Assembly: GCA_020465985.1 (NCBI GenBank)
Contig: JAANYP010002797.1
Span: 249,248 to 313,247 of the forward strand
From: Centrapalus pauciflorus
Taxonomy: Eukaryota; Streptophyta; Magnoliopsida; Asterales; Asteraceae
DNA length: 64,000 nt
Direction: 5' to 3'
Shown one piece after another: positions 1 through 10,488 of this stretch. Within the stretch, counting starts at the first letter, position 1, and every line of letters begins with the position of its first letter. The translations under genes and the position numbers were made by a program. The notes beneath the pieces are model-generated. The model saw only the letters and a list, made by a program, of their open reading frames with translations. It was not told the DNA's origin and ran no database searches.

Positions 1-1
1 A

Positions 2-244
2 ACTCCTATTCTGTGTGATAATACAAGTGCCATAGCCATCTCCAACAATCCAGTATTTCATTCAAGAACAAAGCATATTGAAGTCAAACATCACTTCATC
101 AGGGATCACATTCAGAAAGGTAATGTGGAGGTAAGTTTTATTTCCACAAATGAACAGCTTGCAGACATTTTCACCAAACCTCTGGATGAAACAAGGTTTA
201 ATTACCTTGTCAGCAAGCTGGGCATGTTAAACAAGAGTGACTAA
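2..244 (+). CDS. pol: C1 pol, C-terminal end of RNase H (partial)
   Basis: Eighty codons are open from the window edge to TAA at 242-244. They carry the typical end of a copia RNase H: a CDNTSAIAIS-type stretch, then TKHIEVKHHFIRD, a Q-L-A-D-I-F-T-K-P motif and a C-terminal L-G-M-L-N. This domain removes the RNA strand during reverse transcription inside the virus-like particle. The frame has no lesions in the visible part. The rest of pol lies outside the window. Homologous ends occur in C2, C3, C5 and C6. Confidence 0.9.
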   Translation, partial: TPILCDNTSAIAISNNPVFHSRTKHIEVKHHFIRDHIQKGNVEVSFISTNEQLADIFTKPLDETRFNYLVSKLGMLNKSD

Positions 245-284
245 GTGTCTCTCAACGGTCTAATAATTCGTATGTCTCACACTG

Positions 285-560
285 CTCAAGTTTCTCTGAA
301 CAGCTTAGACAGAACAGGTTATACATGTTCTGTACTTAGTCATTTGTGTGCAAAACTTGAACAGCTTGAACATACAACAGGCTGAACAAAAACAGTTTAA
401 CCTGTTTATTCGTCCAGCCTGCTCTGATGGTTCAGTCTTCAACCTGTTCACTTCTTCACACTGTAACCTGTTCATCTATTGAACTCAACCTGTTCTCACA
501 AAGGAGAGCAGGCTGAAGGAACAGTTTGAAGGAAGAACAGCTTGAAGACTGAGAACCTTG
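285..560 (+). repeat. C1 linker: array of AACCTGTTC / ACAGCTTGAA words
   Basis: Between the pol stop and the ORF3 promoter the short words AACCTGTT(C), CAGGCTGAA and ACAGCTTGAA recur many times at irregular spacing and in both orientations. Similar words continue in the C1 LTR (about 5510-5790). A related word, CAGCTTGAAC, is repeated in C5. Nothing coding is visible at 245-820. Confidence 0.65.
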
Positions 561-820
561 TTGACCCTGATCATCACAGGTTTGACCATCAACGTAGACC
601 AACAGTTTAATTACCTTTCCTCATAATTAAGTTTCTTAAATTATGTTTTATTTAACTTAATTACTGCGGATAATGTATGTTACGTGTGTTAGTGATCAAA
701 AAGGTCAAGTGGTCTGACAATGTTTCTGACATGGACAACCGTTCCGTTTTCCGTTAACAAACATTTCAAATCAAACCGCCCAAATCTTTTCTCTCTCATG
801 CACACGACCATTCAAAATCC

Positions 821-828
821 TATAAATA
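821..828 (+). promoter_or_regulatory. Candidate internal promoter (TATAAATA) for C1 ORF3
   Basis: A perfect plant TATA box, TATAAATA, lies about 107 nt before the likely ORF3 ATG at 935. Transcription would be expected to start near 850-860 and give an ~80-nt leader rich in CT and A. Pol ends at 244, almost 700 nt upstream, so stop-codon readthrough could not reach ORF3. An internal promoter is a reasonable way to express it. No clear splice donor is visible here. Confidence 0.55.
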
Positions 829-934
829 CCACCATCTTGTTTCATCTTCGTCTTCCTCATCATTCCCAGAAATTCTCAAGAACCCTAAAATCGACTAAGT
901 GTCTTTTGCTTCCTCAAACCTTCAAATTTCTCAA

Positions 935-3900
935 ATGGCTCACAGACCCAATCCCTTTCTGCCCGTTTTCGTTGGTGAGGATGTTGTTAAACATCCTTCT
1001 GTCACCACGATGCTGACCCTGAAACCCACCAACTACATAGCAAACCTCACAATCCCCAAAAACTATGTGGGGAAGGGTTACGATCAAATGGTGGAATTTC
1101 TGCAAGTTCATCCGTTGAACTATGCCCTGACTGCATCTCCTGGTGTCCTGTACCAAGAGATGGTATACGAGTTCTGGTACACCTGCTCCTACAATCCAAA
1201 CACTAAGGTTATCAGAGGTACTATTCTCAATGGGACTCAAACCATTGAGATTACAGTCGATCTTTTGAGGGAAGTTCTTCATCTTCCAGTGGCTGAGAAC
1301 TATGATCTCCCTCAGCCTGAAAATGAGCAAATGGGCAATCTGCTACGCTTCTGTGGTGTGGCAGAACCCAAGGTTGGAGCTACTTTGTACAGGAAGGAGT
1401 TATCACCTACTTACAACTTCTTATTTGCCTCTGTGGCAATGTCGTTCAGCAGCAAGGTTGGTTCCTTTGACCAACTTAGTAGAGATGAAGTGCCTATAGT
1501 CCTTCAGCTGGTGGATGGGACTACACTTGACATGGCCAAATGGATCTTCTTTAACATGAGAAACCTGGTACAACAAGAGACAAGACCAGCAGCTGTCAGA
1601 TATCCCAGGTTCCTGAGTCTCATCTTCTGCCATGTCTGTGGTGAGCATCTATATCACTCTCAACCCCTACTTAAAACTGCTGCATTCCCTGTGATAGGGA
1701 ATAGCGTGTTTCATACTCCTGTACTGGAAAATGAGCCTCCTCTCTCAACACCAATGAGGAGGCTGTTGGGTTTAGTGGAAGGACCCTCTGCTGTGAGGGT
1801 GGATCCAGTCACTGCTGCTCCCGGTGGAAAATCCAAAGCCAGGTCTAAGTTGGTAAAAAGGACCTTGGCAGCTGAAGCTGGGCCTGCTAAAAAGAAGGCC
1901 AAAACAGCTCAAGCTGAGTCTGCTCCCTTAGCCTCTGTGGCTGAGGAAGAGCAGATTCCTCACCCTGGCTCATTGGTTGAGCCTGAAGCCTTTGTGGCTG
2001 GTGCCTCTGTGGCACAAGAGACTATGGAACAGTCCAGCCCCACTGTTCCTGACCCAGTCTCCCATCCAGTCCAAACAGATCCCCTCTCCTCTCCACAATC
2101 ACCCACTTCATCCATTCGTTATCAAAGAAAATCCTTAGCCAAAAAGAAACTAGCCCAGAAAACAGTCTCCTCTGTTCCCTCTCAACAGGGTTTAGTTGTA
2201 AAAGAAGCAACCCAAGCTGCCTCTCCTATTTTGGGAGAAGGTTCAGCTCATTTGGAGCCTGCTTCACTCCAGCCTGAGTCACCCTTGAGTCAGCCTAGAC
2301 CCTCTGGTTCCTCCCAACAGGAACCAGTTGTACAAATGGAGATACCCACATCAACTATCCCAGCCTCCCAACAGGCTGAGGATATTGAAAGACAGGAGCC
2401 CTCTCCGCTCCACACTGAGTCCACACTGCCCCCCACTCATATCTCCTTACACCCTGAGTCTGCACGAGGTGCCCACGCTGCTGATATAGACCAATCAGCA
2501 GCTCAGCCTCAAACTTCTGTTCCCCATGATTCAGCTTTTCAACACCAAACAGCTGCTGAGGGACCAACAACACAAGCTGATGAACCTCAGGGATCATACC
2601 ATCCCTCTGGTGAGGCTGATCCCTCAATGCAAATTCCATCAGCAGGTTTCACCACTGCTGATGTTGAAATGCATATCCCATCTCCCCATGATGAGGTGCC
2701 TTTAGACCAAGGCACTGCAGAGGAAACCACCACTGGTCTTCATGAGGGTGCTGCAACACAAGCAGCATCTGAGAGGCCCCAAACATCATCTCCTTCTCCT
2801 AATGATGCAGCTACAGCCGCTGCTGAAGGACCCCTTGATCCCTCTAACCTGGGCCATCTTACTTTTGCCCAGGCTATGGAACTATTGTCCAAAGTTTCTC
2901 TTCCTTCTCCCTCTCATCCTCAAACACCAGCCTCATCATCATCTTCTCCATCTACTCACTCCAAACAGTCCACCCATACACCACCATCTCTCAAAGACCT
3001 GCCTTTGAAGGATCAGCTTTCATTGCTGACCAACAAAGTTGGTTCTTTGGAACATACCATGCACTCCCTACCATCCATAATCTCAGACTCTGTGTCTGAG
3101 CAGCTCAAAGGATTCTTTGATACGTTTAAAGAATCCTTCCCAGTTACTCCACAAGCTGACCACTCTCCACAGCTGCTTGCACTCACTGCACAGCTGCAAA
3201 ATGTAACCAACTCTCTTTCCTCTATCCTCTCCTCACAACAGGACTCTGTGTCCTCTATGACAGCTATTTCTCAACAGCTGTCCTCTCTCCTCACTTCCTG
3301 CAATACTACCATTCCTTCCACATTGGCCAGCCTGAACACTCTTATAGGCTCTCTATCAAATTCTGTGTCATCAAACCTTGCTGATGTGCAAGATTCTCTT
3401 GAACTTCATCTTGCACAGCTCCAAAGTTTGTTGTTCACAGCTTCTGATAGAGACAACATTGTTAAGCTGACCACTTTTGCTGATTCCCATTTTTCTTCTC
3501 TTCAAAACTGTCTTTCCCAGCTTGGTGAGGTGAAGGACAACTTGGCTTACTTAGTGAACAGCCTTGTTGGTCCTAAACCTCCCAAACCTGCTGGCAAGCC
3601 TGCTGACTTTGTGTCTTCAGCCAGACCAGGGGTTGAAGTCGCTGCATCATCTCCTTCAAAGGGGGAGAAATCATCTGCCTCGAAGACTAAGTCTAAGGGG
3701 GAGAAGATTCCTTCTCCTAAGGAGATACCAGTGTCTGCAACCCAAACTGATCAACCAGCAGAAACAGGTGCAGCTGAAGGTGCTTCCCAAGCTGCTATGC
3801 CTACTCAGGCTGGCTCTCCAAACCCTGCTCAGTCTAAGGGGGAGAAAGTCATTCCTGAGGACAGGCCTAGCAGCAAAAGGAGGCACCTTATTCTTTCAGA

Positions 3901-5101
3901 GGAAAAAGAAGAAGAAGAAGAAGAAGAAAGTATTCCTGAAGCTGCTGTCCCTAAAACAGCAGCTAAAGGAAAAGAAAAGGCAGCGGTGGATCCTATTGAG
4001 CAGAAACAGGCAGAAACTCAGTTTCACAAAACCAGAGCCAAAGAGATGGGCCTCCCTATGCACAAATACTTTGAGTTTAGGGAAGAACAACTTAAGGCTC
4101 TGGAAGAGTTAAGAAAAGAAGAACAATCTGCCAAAGCTGCTAAGTCTCTTGCCCTCCAAGAAGCAAAGAAAATAAAAATGTCTACCTTGGAGGTGCAAAA
4201 GAAAATAATGGAAGCTTCCAAGCAATCAGCAGGAGAAAAAGGGAAGGAAGTGGAAAAAGGTACTCAGGTCTCAGTGACCAAATCAACAGTACCTTCTGCC
4301 AGAGCCAAATTCCATTTTGACAACTTGGCCAAAAAGAAATTTCATGATGTTGCTACTAGAAGGCTGGCCAAGGAAGGAATTGTCAAAGCTGTTCCCATAT
4401 CAAGAAAAGGCACTCAGTGGAAACTTCAGATCACAAGGATGGGTGCAACAGGCCCTGAATTGGAATCATATGATCACGCTGATGTGGCTCAAATGGGTTA
4501 CAGGGAATGGGTGGAACTTGCAGTTGCCCTGAGCCAGTCTAAGTCAGAAACGGCTAAGACTATCAGGGCATACATAAAGAAGCTGATGGAGAGAGTGAGT
4601 GAGTTGGGCCTGATCCCTAAAGAAGTCAAAGAGGGTGTCTCTGTGACATCCCCTAAAATCAAGGCCAGAAGGGAAAAGAGAGATTCAGAGCTGGAAGAAC
4701 TCCTTATGATGATTGAACAAGGAGATTATGCTGTGGAAATTAAAGGAGTTGACCACAGCCTGCCTGAAGGAGTTGAATTTGAAGATGGCAAAGTGATTGA
4801 AGAGCCTGAGTTAGGGGCATTTTTTGTGGATCCCTTATCTCAGAAGAAATGTTTTCAAAGAGCTTCTGACCTACACAAAGTTGGTCTTAAGCAGCTTGCA
4901 GCCTTCAGAATTGCCACCTCCTTCAGTCAGTCCAGCCAATGGAGAGCAGCTGTCTGGGAAGAGCTGAAAGGATTTTATGACAGAGGTGAGCTCCAAAGTT
5001 CTAACTTTATGTTTCTTACAGCTGAACTTGAAGAACATGAAGAAACAAGGGAAGAACTTTTAAAAAGATTCAAAGAAGGGATGCCACCCCCTGTCGAATG
5101 A
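935..5101 (+). CDS. C1 ORF3: intact 1388-aa accessory protein ('envelope-like' family)
   Basis: A single uninterrupted frame runs from ATG 935 to TGA 5099-5101; in-frame codons before 935 are probably leader. Residues about 20-250 form the domain shared by the ORF3 of all five copia families here: H-P-L-x-Y-A-L near residue 65, an aromatic E-F-W-Y-T motif near 79 and R-Y-P-R-F near 221. Residues 270-680 are low-complexity P/S/A/Q. About 690-840 and 1040-1100 look coiled-coil. Lys-rich patches and a poly-Glu run (about 990-998) come next. A C-terminal module starts near 1155. I see no signal peptide or membrane helix, which argues against an envelope. Function is unknown; structural, DNA-binding or anti-silencing roles are all possible. 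It is the only ORF3 in this window without a stop or frameshift. Confidence 0.85.
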   Translation: MAHRPNPFLPVFVGEDVVKHPSVTTMLTLKPTNYIANLTIPKNYVGKGYDQMVEFLQVHPLNYALTASPGVLYQEMVYEFWYTCSYNPNTKVIRGTILNGTQTIEITVDLLREVLHLPVAENYDLPQPENEQMGNLLRFCGVAEPKVGATLYRKELSPTYNFLFASVAMSFSSKVGSFDQLSRDEVPIVLQLVDGTTLDMAKWIFFNMRNLVQQETRPAAVRYPRFLSLIFCHVCGEHLYHSQPLLKTAAFPVIGNSVFHTPVLENEPPLSTPMRRLLGLVEGPSAVRVDPVTAAPGGKSKARSKLVKRTLAAEAGPAKKKAKTAQAESAPLASVAEEEQIPHPGSLVEPEAFVAGASVAQETMEQSSPTVPDPVSHPVQTDPLSSPQSPTSSIRYQRKSLAKKKLAQKTVSSVPSQQGLVVKEATQAASPILGEGSAHLEPASLQPESPLSQPRPSGSSQQEPVVQMEIPTSTIPASQQAEDIERQEPSPLHTESTLPPTHISLHPESARGAHAADIDQSAAQPQTSVPHDSAFQHQTAAEGPTTQADEPQGSYHPSGEADPSMQIPSAGFTTADVEMHIPSPHDEVPLDQGTAEETTTGLHEGAATQAASERPQTSSPSPNDAATAAAEGPLDPSNLGHLTFAQAMELLSKVSLPSPSHPQTPASSSSSPSTHSKQSTHTPPSLKDLPLKDQLSLLTNKVGSLEHTMHSLPSIISDSVSEQLKGFFDTFKESFPVTPQADHSPQLLALTAQLQNVTNSLSSILSSQQDSVSSMTAISQQLSSLLTSCNTTIPSTLASLNTLIGSLSNSVSSNLADVQDSLELHLAQLQSLLFTASDRDNIVKLTTFADSHFSSLQNCLSQLGEVKDNLAYLVNSLVGPKPPKPAGKPADFVSSARPGVEVAASSPSKGEKSSASKTKSKGEKIPSPKEIPVSATQTDQPAETGAAEGASQAAMPTQAGSPNPAQSKGEKVIPEDRPSSKRRHLILSEEKEEEEEEESIPEAAVPKTAAKGKEKAAVDPIEQKQAETQFHKTRAKEMGLPMHKYFEFREEQLKALEELRKEEQSAKAAKSLALQEAKKIKMSTLEVQKKIMEASKQSAGEKGKEVEKGTQVSVTKSTVPSARAKFHFDNLAKKKFHDVATRRLAKEGIVKAVPISRKGTQWKLQITRMGATGPELESYDHADVAQMGYREWVELAVALSQSKSETAKTIRAYIKKLMERVSELGLIPKEVKEGVSVTSPKIKARREKRDSELEELLMMIEQGDYAVEIKGVDHSLPEGVEFEDGKVIEEPELGAFFVDPLSQKKCFQRASDLHKVGLKQLAAFRIATSFSQSSQWRAAVWEELKGFYDRGELQSSNFMFLTAELEEHEETREELLKRFKEGMPPPVE

Positions 5102-5197
5102 AGTCCACCTGCCATCTGGGTAGGTGAAGAATGGAAGCTGTCCATTAGTTGGACAGGCTTGCCATTATCTGCTCCCGTCTCAAACAGTCCAAATCTT

Positions 5198-5300
5198 GTA
5201 CATAAGTTGTACATCTGTACATTAGTTGTACACAATTACATTAGTTGTAATTTTTTATTTTTTACATTAGTTGTAAAATACATTAGCACATTAGTTGTAC
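5198..5300 (+). repeat. ACATTAGTTGTA repeat in the ORF3 3' UTR
   Basis: The exact 12-mer ACATTAGTTGTA starts at 5219, 5238, 5264 and 5288, with a one-base variant at 5199. The core TTGTA resembles plant far-upstream polyadenylation elements, and UGUA is the known CFIm recognition core. The array lies between the ORF3 stop and the polypurine tract. It may help form the 3' end of the ORF3 or genomic RNA. The rest of 5102-5454 is AT-rich and non-coding. Confidence 0.6.
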
Positions 5301-5454
5301 TTTTGTAAGAACATATGTTGTTCAAGTATAGTCAAGAATCAGTGTATATATAAACTGATCTTTTACTTTACTGTAATGTTGTAATTTTATTTCAGCAAAT
5401 GTACTGTAAAAATATATAGTGATTTTTGACAAACCAGCTTGGACTGGTTATTGC

Positions 5455-5468
5455 AAATAGGGGGAGAT
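5455..5468 (+). promoter_or_regulatory. C1 polypurine tract
   Basis: AAATAGGGGGAGAT lies directly before the TGTTAG start of the 3' LTR. This is the normal site for priming plus-strand DNA synthesis. Confidence 0.85.
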
Positions 5469-6588
5469 TGTTAGGCACAAAAAGGCCTCAGTCAAACCTG
5501 CTCTACATCTGAGGGGGAGATTTTATAATCAAACCTGTTGATGCATTTGAAGGTTGAATTTAAGGCCTGTTATATGCCTTATTGAAACCTGAAAATGATT
5601 TGCAATATCAGTCTAAAGCTGTTCTATACGTTGCATGTGTTGCAACCAAGACAGTTTGTCCAAGCTGATCAGTCTGCTGATCAGGCTGGACATAAACTGT
5701 CTACGCTGCTCTACACTGTTGAGCAGCTTGGGCATTTTTAAAGTGTTCTGTTCTTTGTGAACAGAACCTGTTCTTTGTGAACAGGCTAAACACTTTATGG
5801 AATTTGTTTCCAAGTCATCATGTATTGTTTTTAACTACCAGATCAGTTTACACAGTTGAAGACAAAGTGGAAAGCAGAACCGCTCAGCCTGCCCAAGCTG
5901 TTCTGTTACATGAAGACAAACGGATATTTGAAAAAGGGTGACAGACCTTTTTCTTATATCAAAATAGGCCTTTACAAGGAAGAAAGACGCAAAGTTGACA
6001 TTCCTAAAATGGTTAAAGGCAATGCAACAGTAGAAAGTAAAAAGACAAAAGTTCTGCACAAGAGAAGGCAAGTCTGCTTTTCAGAAAAGTGCAGAAAAGT
6101 TATATTGTCTTTTCAAACAAGACTTCTCCTTTTTCATTCTGCCCAATGAAGATGTTTCTCTTAGATCCTCTAAGTGAGTATAAAAGGAAGCTTCTAAGGT
6201 CAGAAAGAATGTGAAGAAAGCTAAGTGCTTAAACCAAGAGTGAACGTGCAAGTGTGATATTCATGCATGCAAATCTTCTGTAAACAAGCTTCTGTGTGTC
6301 TAAGCTGTTTACCAAAGCTGTTCCTTAAAGTCTTGTAAAATACAGTGAGTGCATCTTAGTGAGTGTGTTCATTGTAATCTAGTGTGAGTGTGTCTTAGAC
6401 TAGAAACCATACTGTTGTATTCTGTCATCTCAGCTTGAACAATTCCGCAGTCAAGCTTGTTTGTAATTAACATTTGTTGATAATACATACAAACATTGAG
6501 AAAAAGAGTGTGTAGTTTTTAAATACTGTATTCACCCCCCCCTCTACAGTTTATTACTATATACTTTGGGAACCTTTCGGGACCTACA
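5469..6588 (+). repeat. C1 3' LTR (about 1120 bp)
   Basis: It starts TGTTAGGCAC after the polypurine tract and ends CCTACA where C2 coding sequence resumes. A strong TATA box, TATAAAAGG, lies at 6179-6187. A C-rich run (ACCCCCCCC) near 6534-6542 precedes the end, as often seen in plant copia LTRs. Words related to the linker array (AACCTGTT, AAGCTGTTC, CTGATCAG) occur in the 5' half. There is no protein-coding content. Confidence 0.8.
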
Positions 6589-6593
6589 AAAGC

Positions 6594-9306
6594 ATTAATA
6601 AGAAACGATATGTATGTAGTTGATGACTATTCACGATACACATGGGTTTTCTTCCTGAGGTCCAAATCAGATGCAACCGAAACGATTATAGACATCATCC
6701 GGAAAATACAAGTAAAGTTGCAACTCACAATTCAAACAATCCGCTCAGATAACGGAACAGAGTTCAAGAACAAATCACTTGACTCATTCTTGAAATCAAT
6801 AAGAATTACACATCAGTTTTCAGCTGCTCGAACTCCACAACAAAACGGTGTCGTTGAAAGAAGAAATCGGACACTAGTGGAATCAGCTAGGACGATGTTG
6901 GCATATTCCAATTTACCGTTATTCTTGTGGGCAGAAGCAGTTGCAACAACTGGCTTCACACAAAATCGTTCAATAATAAATAAGAGATTCGGAAAGACTC
7001 CTTATGAATTGATTAATAAACGAATACCTAATATTAAATTTTTCCATGTCTTTGGTTGCAGATGCTTTATTTTAAACGATAAAGACAATCTTGGAAAGTT
7101 TAATCAAAAGGCAGATGAAGGAATATTCATCGGGTATTCAAAGGAGTCGGTTGCCTTCCGAGTGTACAACAAGAGAACCAAGACAGTCAACGAGAGCGTG
7201 AATGTCGAATTCGACGAAGGAGTGGTAATGGCTTCTAAACACACCAGTTCAGGACCCGAACCTAATACGCAGACTTCATTAGAGTCAACTGAACAAAATG
7301 CTGAACACTCAGATTTACATAAGTTGTTTGAGAATTTTTATGAAGACTATTTTGAAAAGCCCAAAACTAATGTTCTAAATTTGGTGCCTGACAGGATTAC
7401 TAAAGATCCAGTCGAAGTCTCTGATCTTTCTCAATAACAAGGTTCAGAAGAAACTGGAGAAGCCTCAACAGCAAATGTGCAGTCGACTATTGAGATTGTA
7501 CAACCAATTGAACCTCTATATTCTTCTGAAACCCCCATTACTTCTGAACATTCAGAAGCTCCTACCTCAGATGTCCCACCTACAACATCTGAAGTAACTC
7601 CCGAACCATATCTAGATCTCAATCCCAACCGAGACCAAATAGAACCGTTTCCACATACTGTTAAGTGCACAAGAAATCACCCAATAGAAAACATCATTGG
7701 TGATCCATCCGCGTCAGTCCAAACCAGAAGGGCAACTATAAATGAATGCTTATTTTCAAATTTTTGAAGTAAAATAGAACCCAAGAATGTAAAAGAAGCA
7801 CTTCTGGACGCTGATTGGATTGTGGCGATGCAAGAAGAACTGAACCAGTTCGAACGGTTAAAGGTCTGGAGACTTGTTGAGCGTCCAAAAGACATATCCA
7901 TTATAGGCACGAAATGGATCTTTAAAAACAAGAAAGACGAACATGGCGTCATCATTCGGAATAAAGCTCGTCTCGTTGCCAAAGGATACAGCCAACAAGA
8001 AGGGATTGATTATGATGAAACATTTGCACCAGTTGCACGAATTGAAGCTATTAGAATGTTTTTAGCTTTTGCCGCTCATAAAAAGTTACATTATATCAAA
8101 TGGATGTTAAAACTGCGTTTTTAAACGGGGAACTAACAGATGAAGTATATACATATCAGCCCGAAGGGTTTACTGATCATTCGAAACCTGATCATGTATA
8201 TATTTTAGATAAGTCACTGTATGGCCTTAAACAAGCACCTCGTGCTTGGTATGATGCACTTTCAACATATCTGTTGAGATGTGGATTTACAAAAGGTGCA
8301 GTTGACACAACCCTGTTTATAAAACGTCAGGGGTCGGATATCATAGTTATACAAATATATGTAGACGATATAATATTTGGGTCTACAAATCCAGAATTTT
8401 GTAAGAAATTCACATTTTTAATGTCCCAAAAATTCGAAATGAGCATGATGGGGGAAATAAATTTTTTTCTTAGGATTACAAGTAAAACAATTAAATGATG
8501 GTATTTTTATCAATCAATCAAAATATATACAAGACATGTTAAAGAAATTTAACATGGTCAATAGTACTCCTATGAAAACTCCCATGGCTCCGGATTCAAA
8601 GTCAAAACTTGATGCGGACATCTCAGGGTAACCTGTAGATGTGACTCATTATCGAGGTGTAATTGGGTCATTAATATACTTAACAGCTAGTAGACCAGAT
8701 ATTATGTTTGCTACATGTGTCTGTGCTAGATATCAGGCAAATCCTAAAGAATCACACTTAACAGCTGCGAAACGAATTTTAAGATATCTCAAAGGAACTC
8801 CAAATCTTGGTTTGTGGTATCCTAGAGAATCTTCATTTAATCTGACTGCTTTTTCTGACGCTGATCACGCAGGTGATAAGATGGACAGAAAGAGTACGTC
8901 TGGAGCAGTACAGTTCTTAGGTGACAAACCCGTATGTTGGTCATCCAAGAAACAACATTGTGTTTCATTGTCTACAGCTGAAGCAGAGTACGTTGCTGTA
9001 TCTTCTTGTTGTTCTCAGGTGTTGTGGATGAAGAGCCAACTGCGTGATTACGGGTTTAGACCAAAGAAAATTCCAATATATTGTGATTCTCAGAGCGCAA
9101 TAGCTATTGCATCAAATCCGGTGCAACATTCAAAAACAAAACACATTGACATTCAGTATCATTTCATAAAAGATCATGTAGAAAATGGAAATATAGAATT
9201 ATATTTTGTACCTACTGAATATCAACTAGCTGATTTGTTTACCAAAGCGTTAGATGAAAAGCGGTTTAATTTTTTGGTATACAAATTAGGTATGTTGAAT
9301 CGTTAA
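6594..9306 (+). pseudogene. pol: C2 pol: integrase C-half, RT and RNase H, broken
   Basis: The frame resumes at the integrase catalytic core (VVDDYSRYTW; SDNGTEFKN; NGVVERRNRTL) and continues through RT, with YVDD in IQIYVDDIIFG near 8350. RNase H ends LGMLNR before TAA at 9304-9306. Lesions compared with C3 are: a frameshift near 6606, in-frame TAA 7435-7437, in-frame TGA 7765-7767, a 1-nt deletion near 8090, a 1-nt insertion near 8473 and in-frame TAA 8629-8631. The domain order is that of copia. It cannot encode a working enzyme. It is closest in this window to C3 pol (shared QFLGDxPVxWSSKKQ in RNase H). Confidence 0.9.
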
Positions 9307-9439
9307 GATTTAATAATTCAATAGTTTCAAAGTATAATTTTAAAATTTTCAATTTTTTAGTGATTTTTTATCTGATGTTAAATTCATGAATCATAAAAAG
9401 TTTTTATTCTTTGGAATTTAACAAGATCTGGATTGTCAT

Positions 9440-9585
9440 GTGCAGGGGGAGCAGAAAAGAAATTTATCTGATTTTGAGTAAATCTGATAAAAATTATCTG
9501 TTATTTTGTAGGGGGAGCAGAGCTGAGAAAATGAATATACATTTGAGGGGGGCAACTTTCAGAAATTCAATGGGGAGCAAATAAG
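9440..9585 (+). promoter_or_regulatory. Internal polypurine-like tracts after C2 pol
   Basis: GCAGGGGGAGCAG (near 9443), GTAGGGGGAGCAG (near 9508) and GAGGGGGGCAA (near 9545) are three G-rich tracts within 110 nt after pol. Extra polypurine tracts are a known Sirevirus trait. None is followed by an LTR-like TGTTAG here. The following 9590-9790 is T-rich with no gene. Confidence 0.5.
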
Positions 9586-9879
9586 TATTGTTAATATTTT
9601 TAAATTTTTTTTTATGTGTTTTTCAATTTTTTTTTGTTTTATGTGTGTTGTGTATATTTTTTTTAAGTTCATTTTAAATTTTTTTTTGAAAAACAGAAAT
9701 TTTTTGTTTGTGTTTTTTTTTTAAATTTTTTTTGAAAATCAAATTTTATCTTGATATTTTTTTATTCTTTATTTTTTTTAGTCACAATATTTGATTGAAA
9801 AGATAGTTAGTGGGTTAATTTGGTTTAAGATGATGGGCCGAATTTTTTTGCAAAATTAATATGGGCCGGATATGTTGAC

Positions 9880-10003
9880 TATAAATTTGAATTTTCAAAA
9901 TTCAAATCACTTTTCGGATATTTTAAATCATCATCTTCTCCAAAAAGATTTCTTCACTCCTAAGAAACTTCAAACCCACAATCGACTTCTTTTCATCAAA
10001 ATT
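9880..10003 (+). promoter_or_regulatory. Candidate promoter and leader exon of C2 ORF3
   Basis: TATAAAT at 9880-9886 is followed by a leader of about 90 nt rich in CT and A. A strong donor, ATT|GTAAGTAAAAG, has its GT at 10004. Acceptor TTTTTACAG ends at 11255, eight nt before the ORF3 ATG at 11264. The same TATA, leader, intron, ATG layout occurs in C3 and C6. Confidence 0.5.
9885..9907 (+). repeat. 23-nt perfect palindrome at the C2 ORF3 TATA box
   Basis: ATTTGAATTTT, one C, then AAAATTCAAAT form an 11-bp perfect inverted repeat. It overlaps the end of the TATA box and the expected transcription start region. It may be a protein-binding site or a hairpin. Confidence 0.6.
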
Positions 10004-10488
10004 GTAAGTAAAAGTTGTTTTTTATTTTAGTTTGATTGTTTATGCTTATAGTGTTGCTTATTTCAGTTTGAGTTGTTTGAAAATATGTGTTCGTATTTTT
10101 TTTTTGTTTGTGTTCTTGAGCGTTCATGGAGAAACATACTATTGGTTCATTAAATTGAAATTAAATGTGTGATGAATTTCGTATTGGTATCATGACCATG
10201 AATCTGAAATTTCATAAGTCATTTTTACATCACACAAACAGAATGATTGATTTTCATAATGAAACAGTTTCGTGTTCTTCAATAATCTGAAATTTGAATT
10301 TTTAACAACTTTAAAGTTGTTTTTGTTCAAAGTTCAGTAAATCAAATGTGTTTAAAATACATTTTCGAGGGGGGTACAAGTTTTAAAACACTAAAAAAGA
10401 TCCCTGAACTTAAATTCATAAAATCAGTGAGTATTGGACTTGTAATAAAACAAAAAGACATTTCTCGATTAAAGAGTCATTCGAGTTG

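Larger units (their letters stand above)
1..6588 (+). mobile_element. C1: 3' half of a Sirevirus-like Ty1/copia element, nested in C2
   Basis: The window opens inside the RNase H end of pol. A linker, a very large ORF3, a polypurine tract and a full 3' LTR follow. Just beyond the LTR end (GACCTACA, 6581-6588) the reading switches to the middle of another copia integrase (C2), with codons matching K-S-I-N-x-K-R-Y of the C3 integrase. C1 was therefore inserted into C2. The 5' LTR, gag and most of pol lie left of the window. The target duplication (AAAGC or similar at 6589) cannot be checked because the left flank is missing. Confidence 0.85.

Noticed and set aside
935..5101. Calling ORF3 an envelope glycoprotein.
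   Set aside because: I see no signal peptide, membrane anchor or cleavage pattern; the protein is mostly charged, disordered and coiled-coil.
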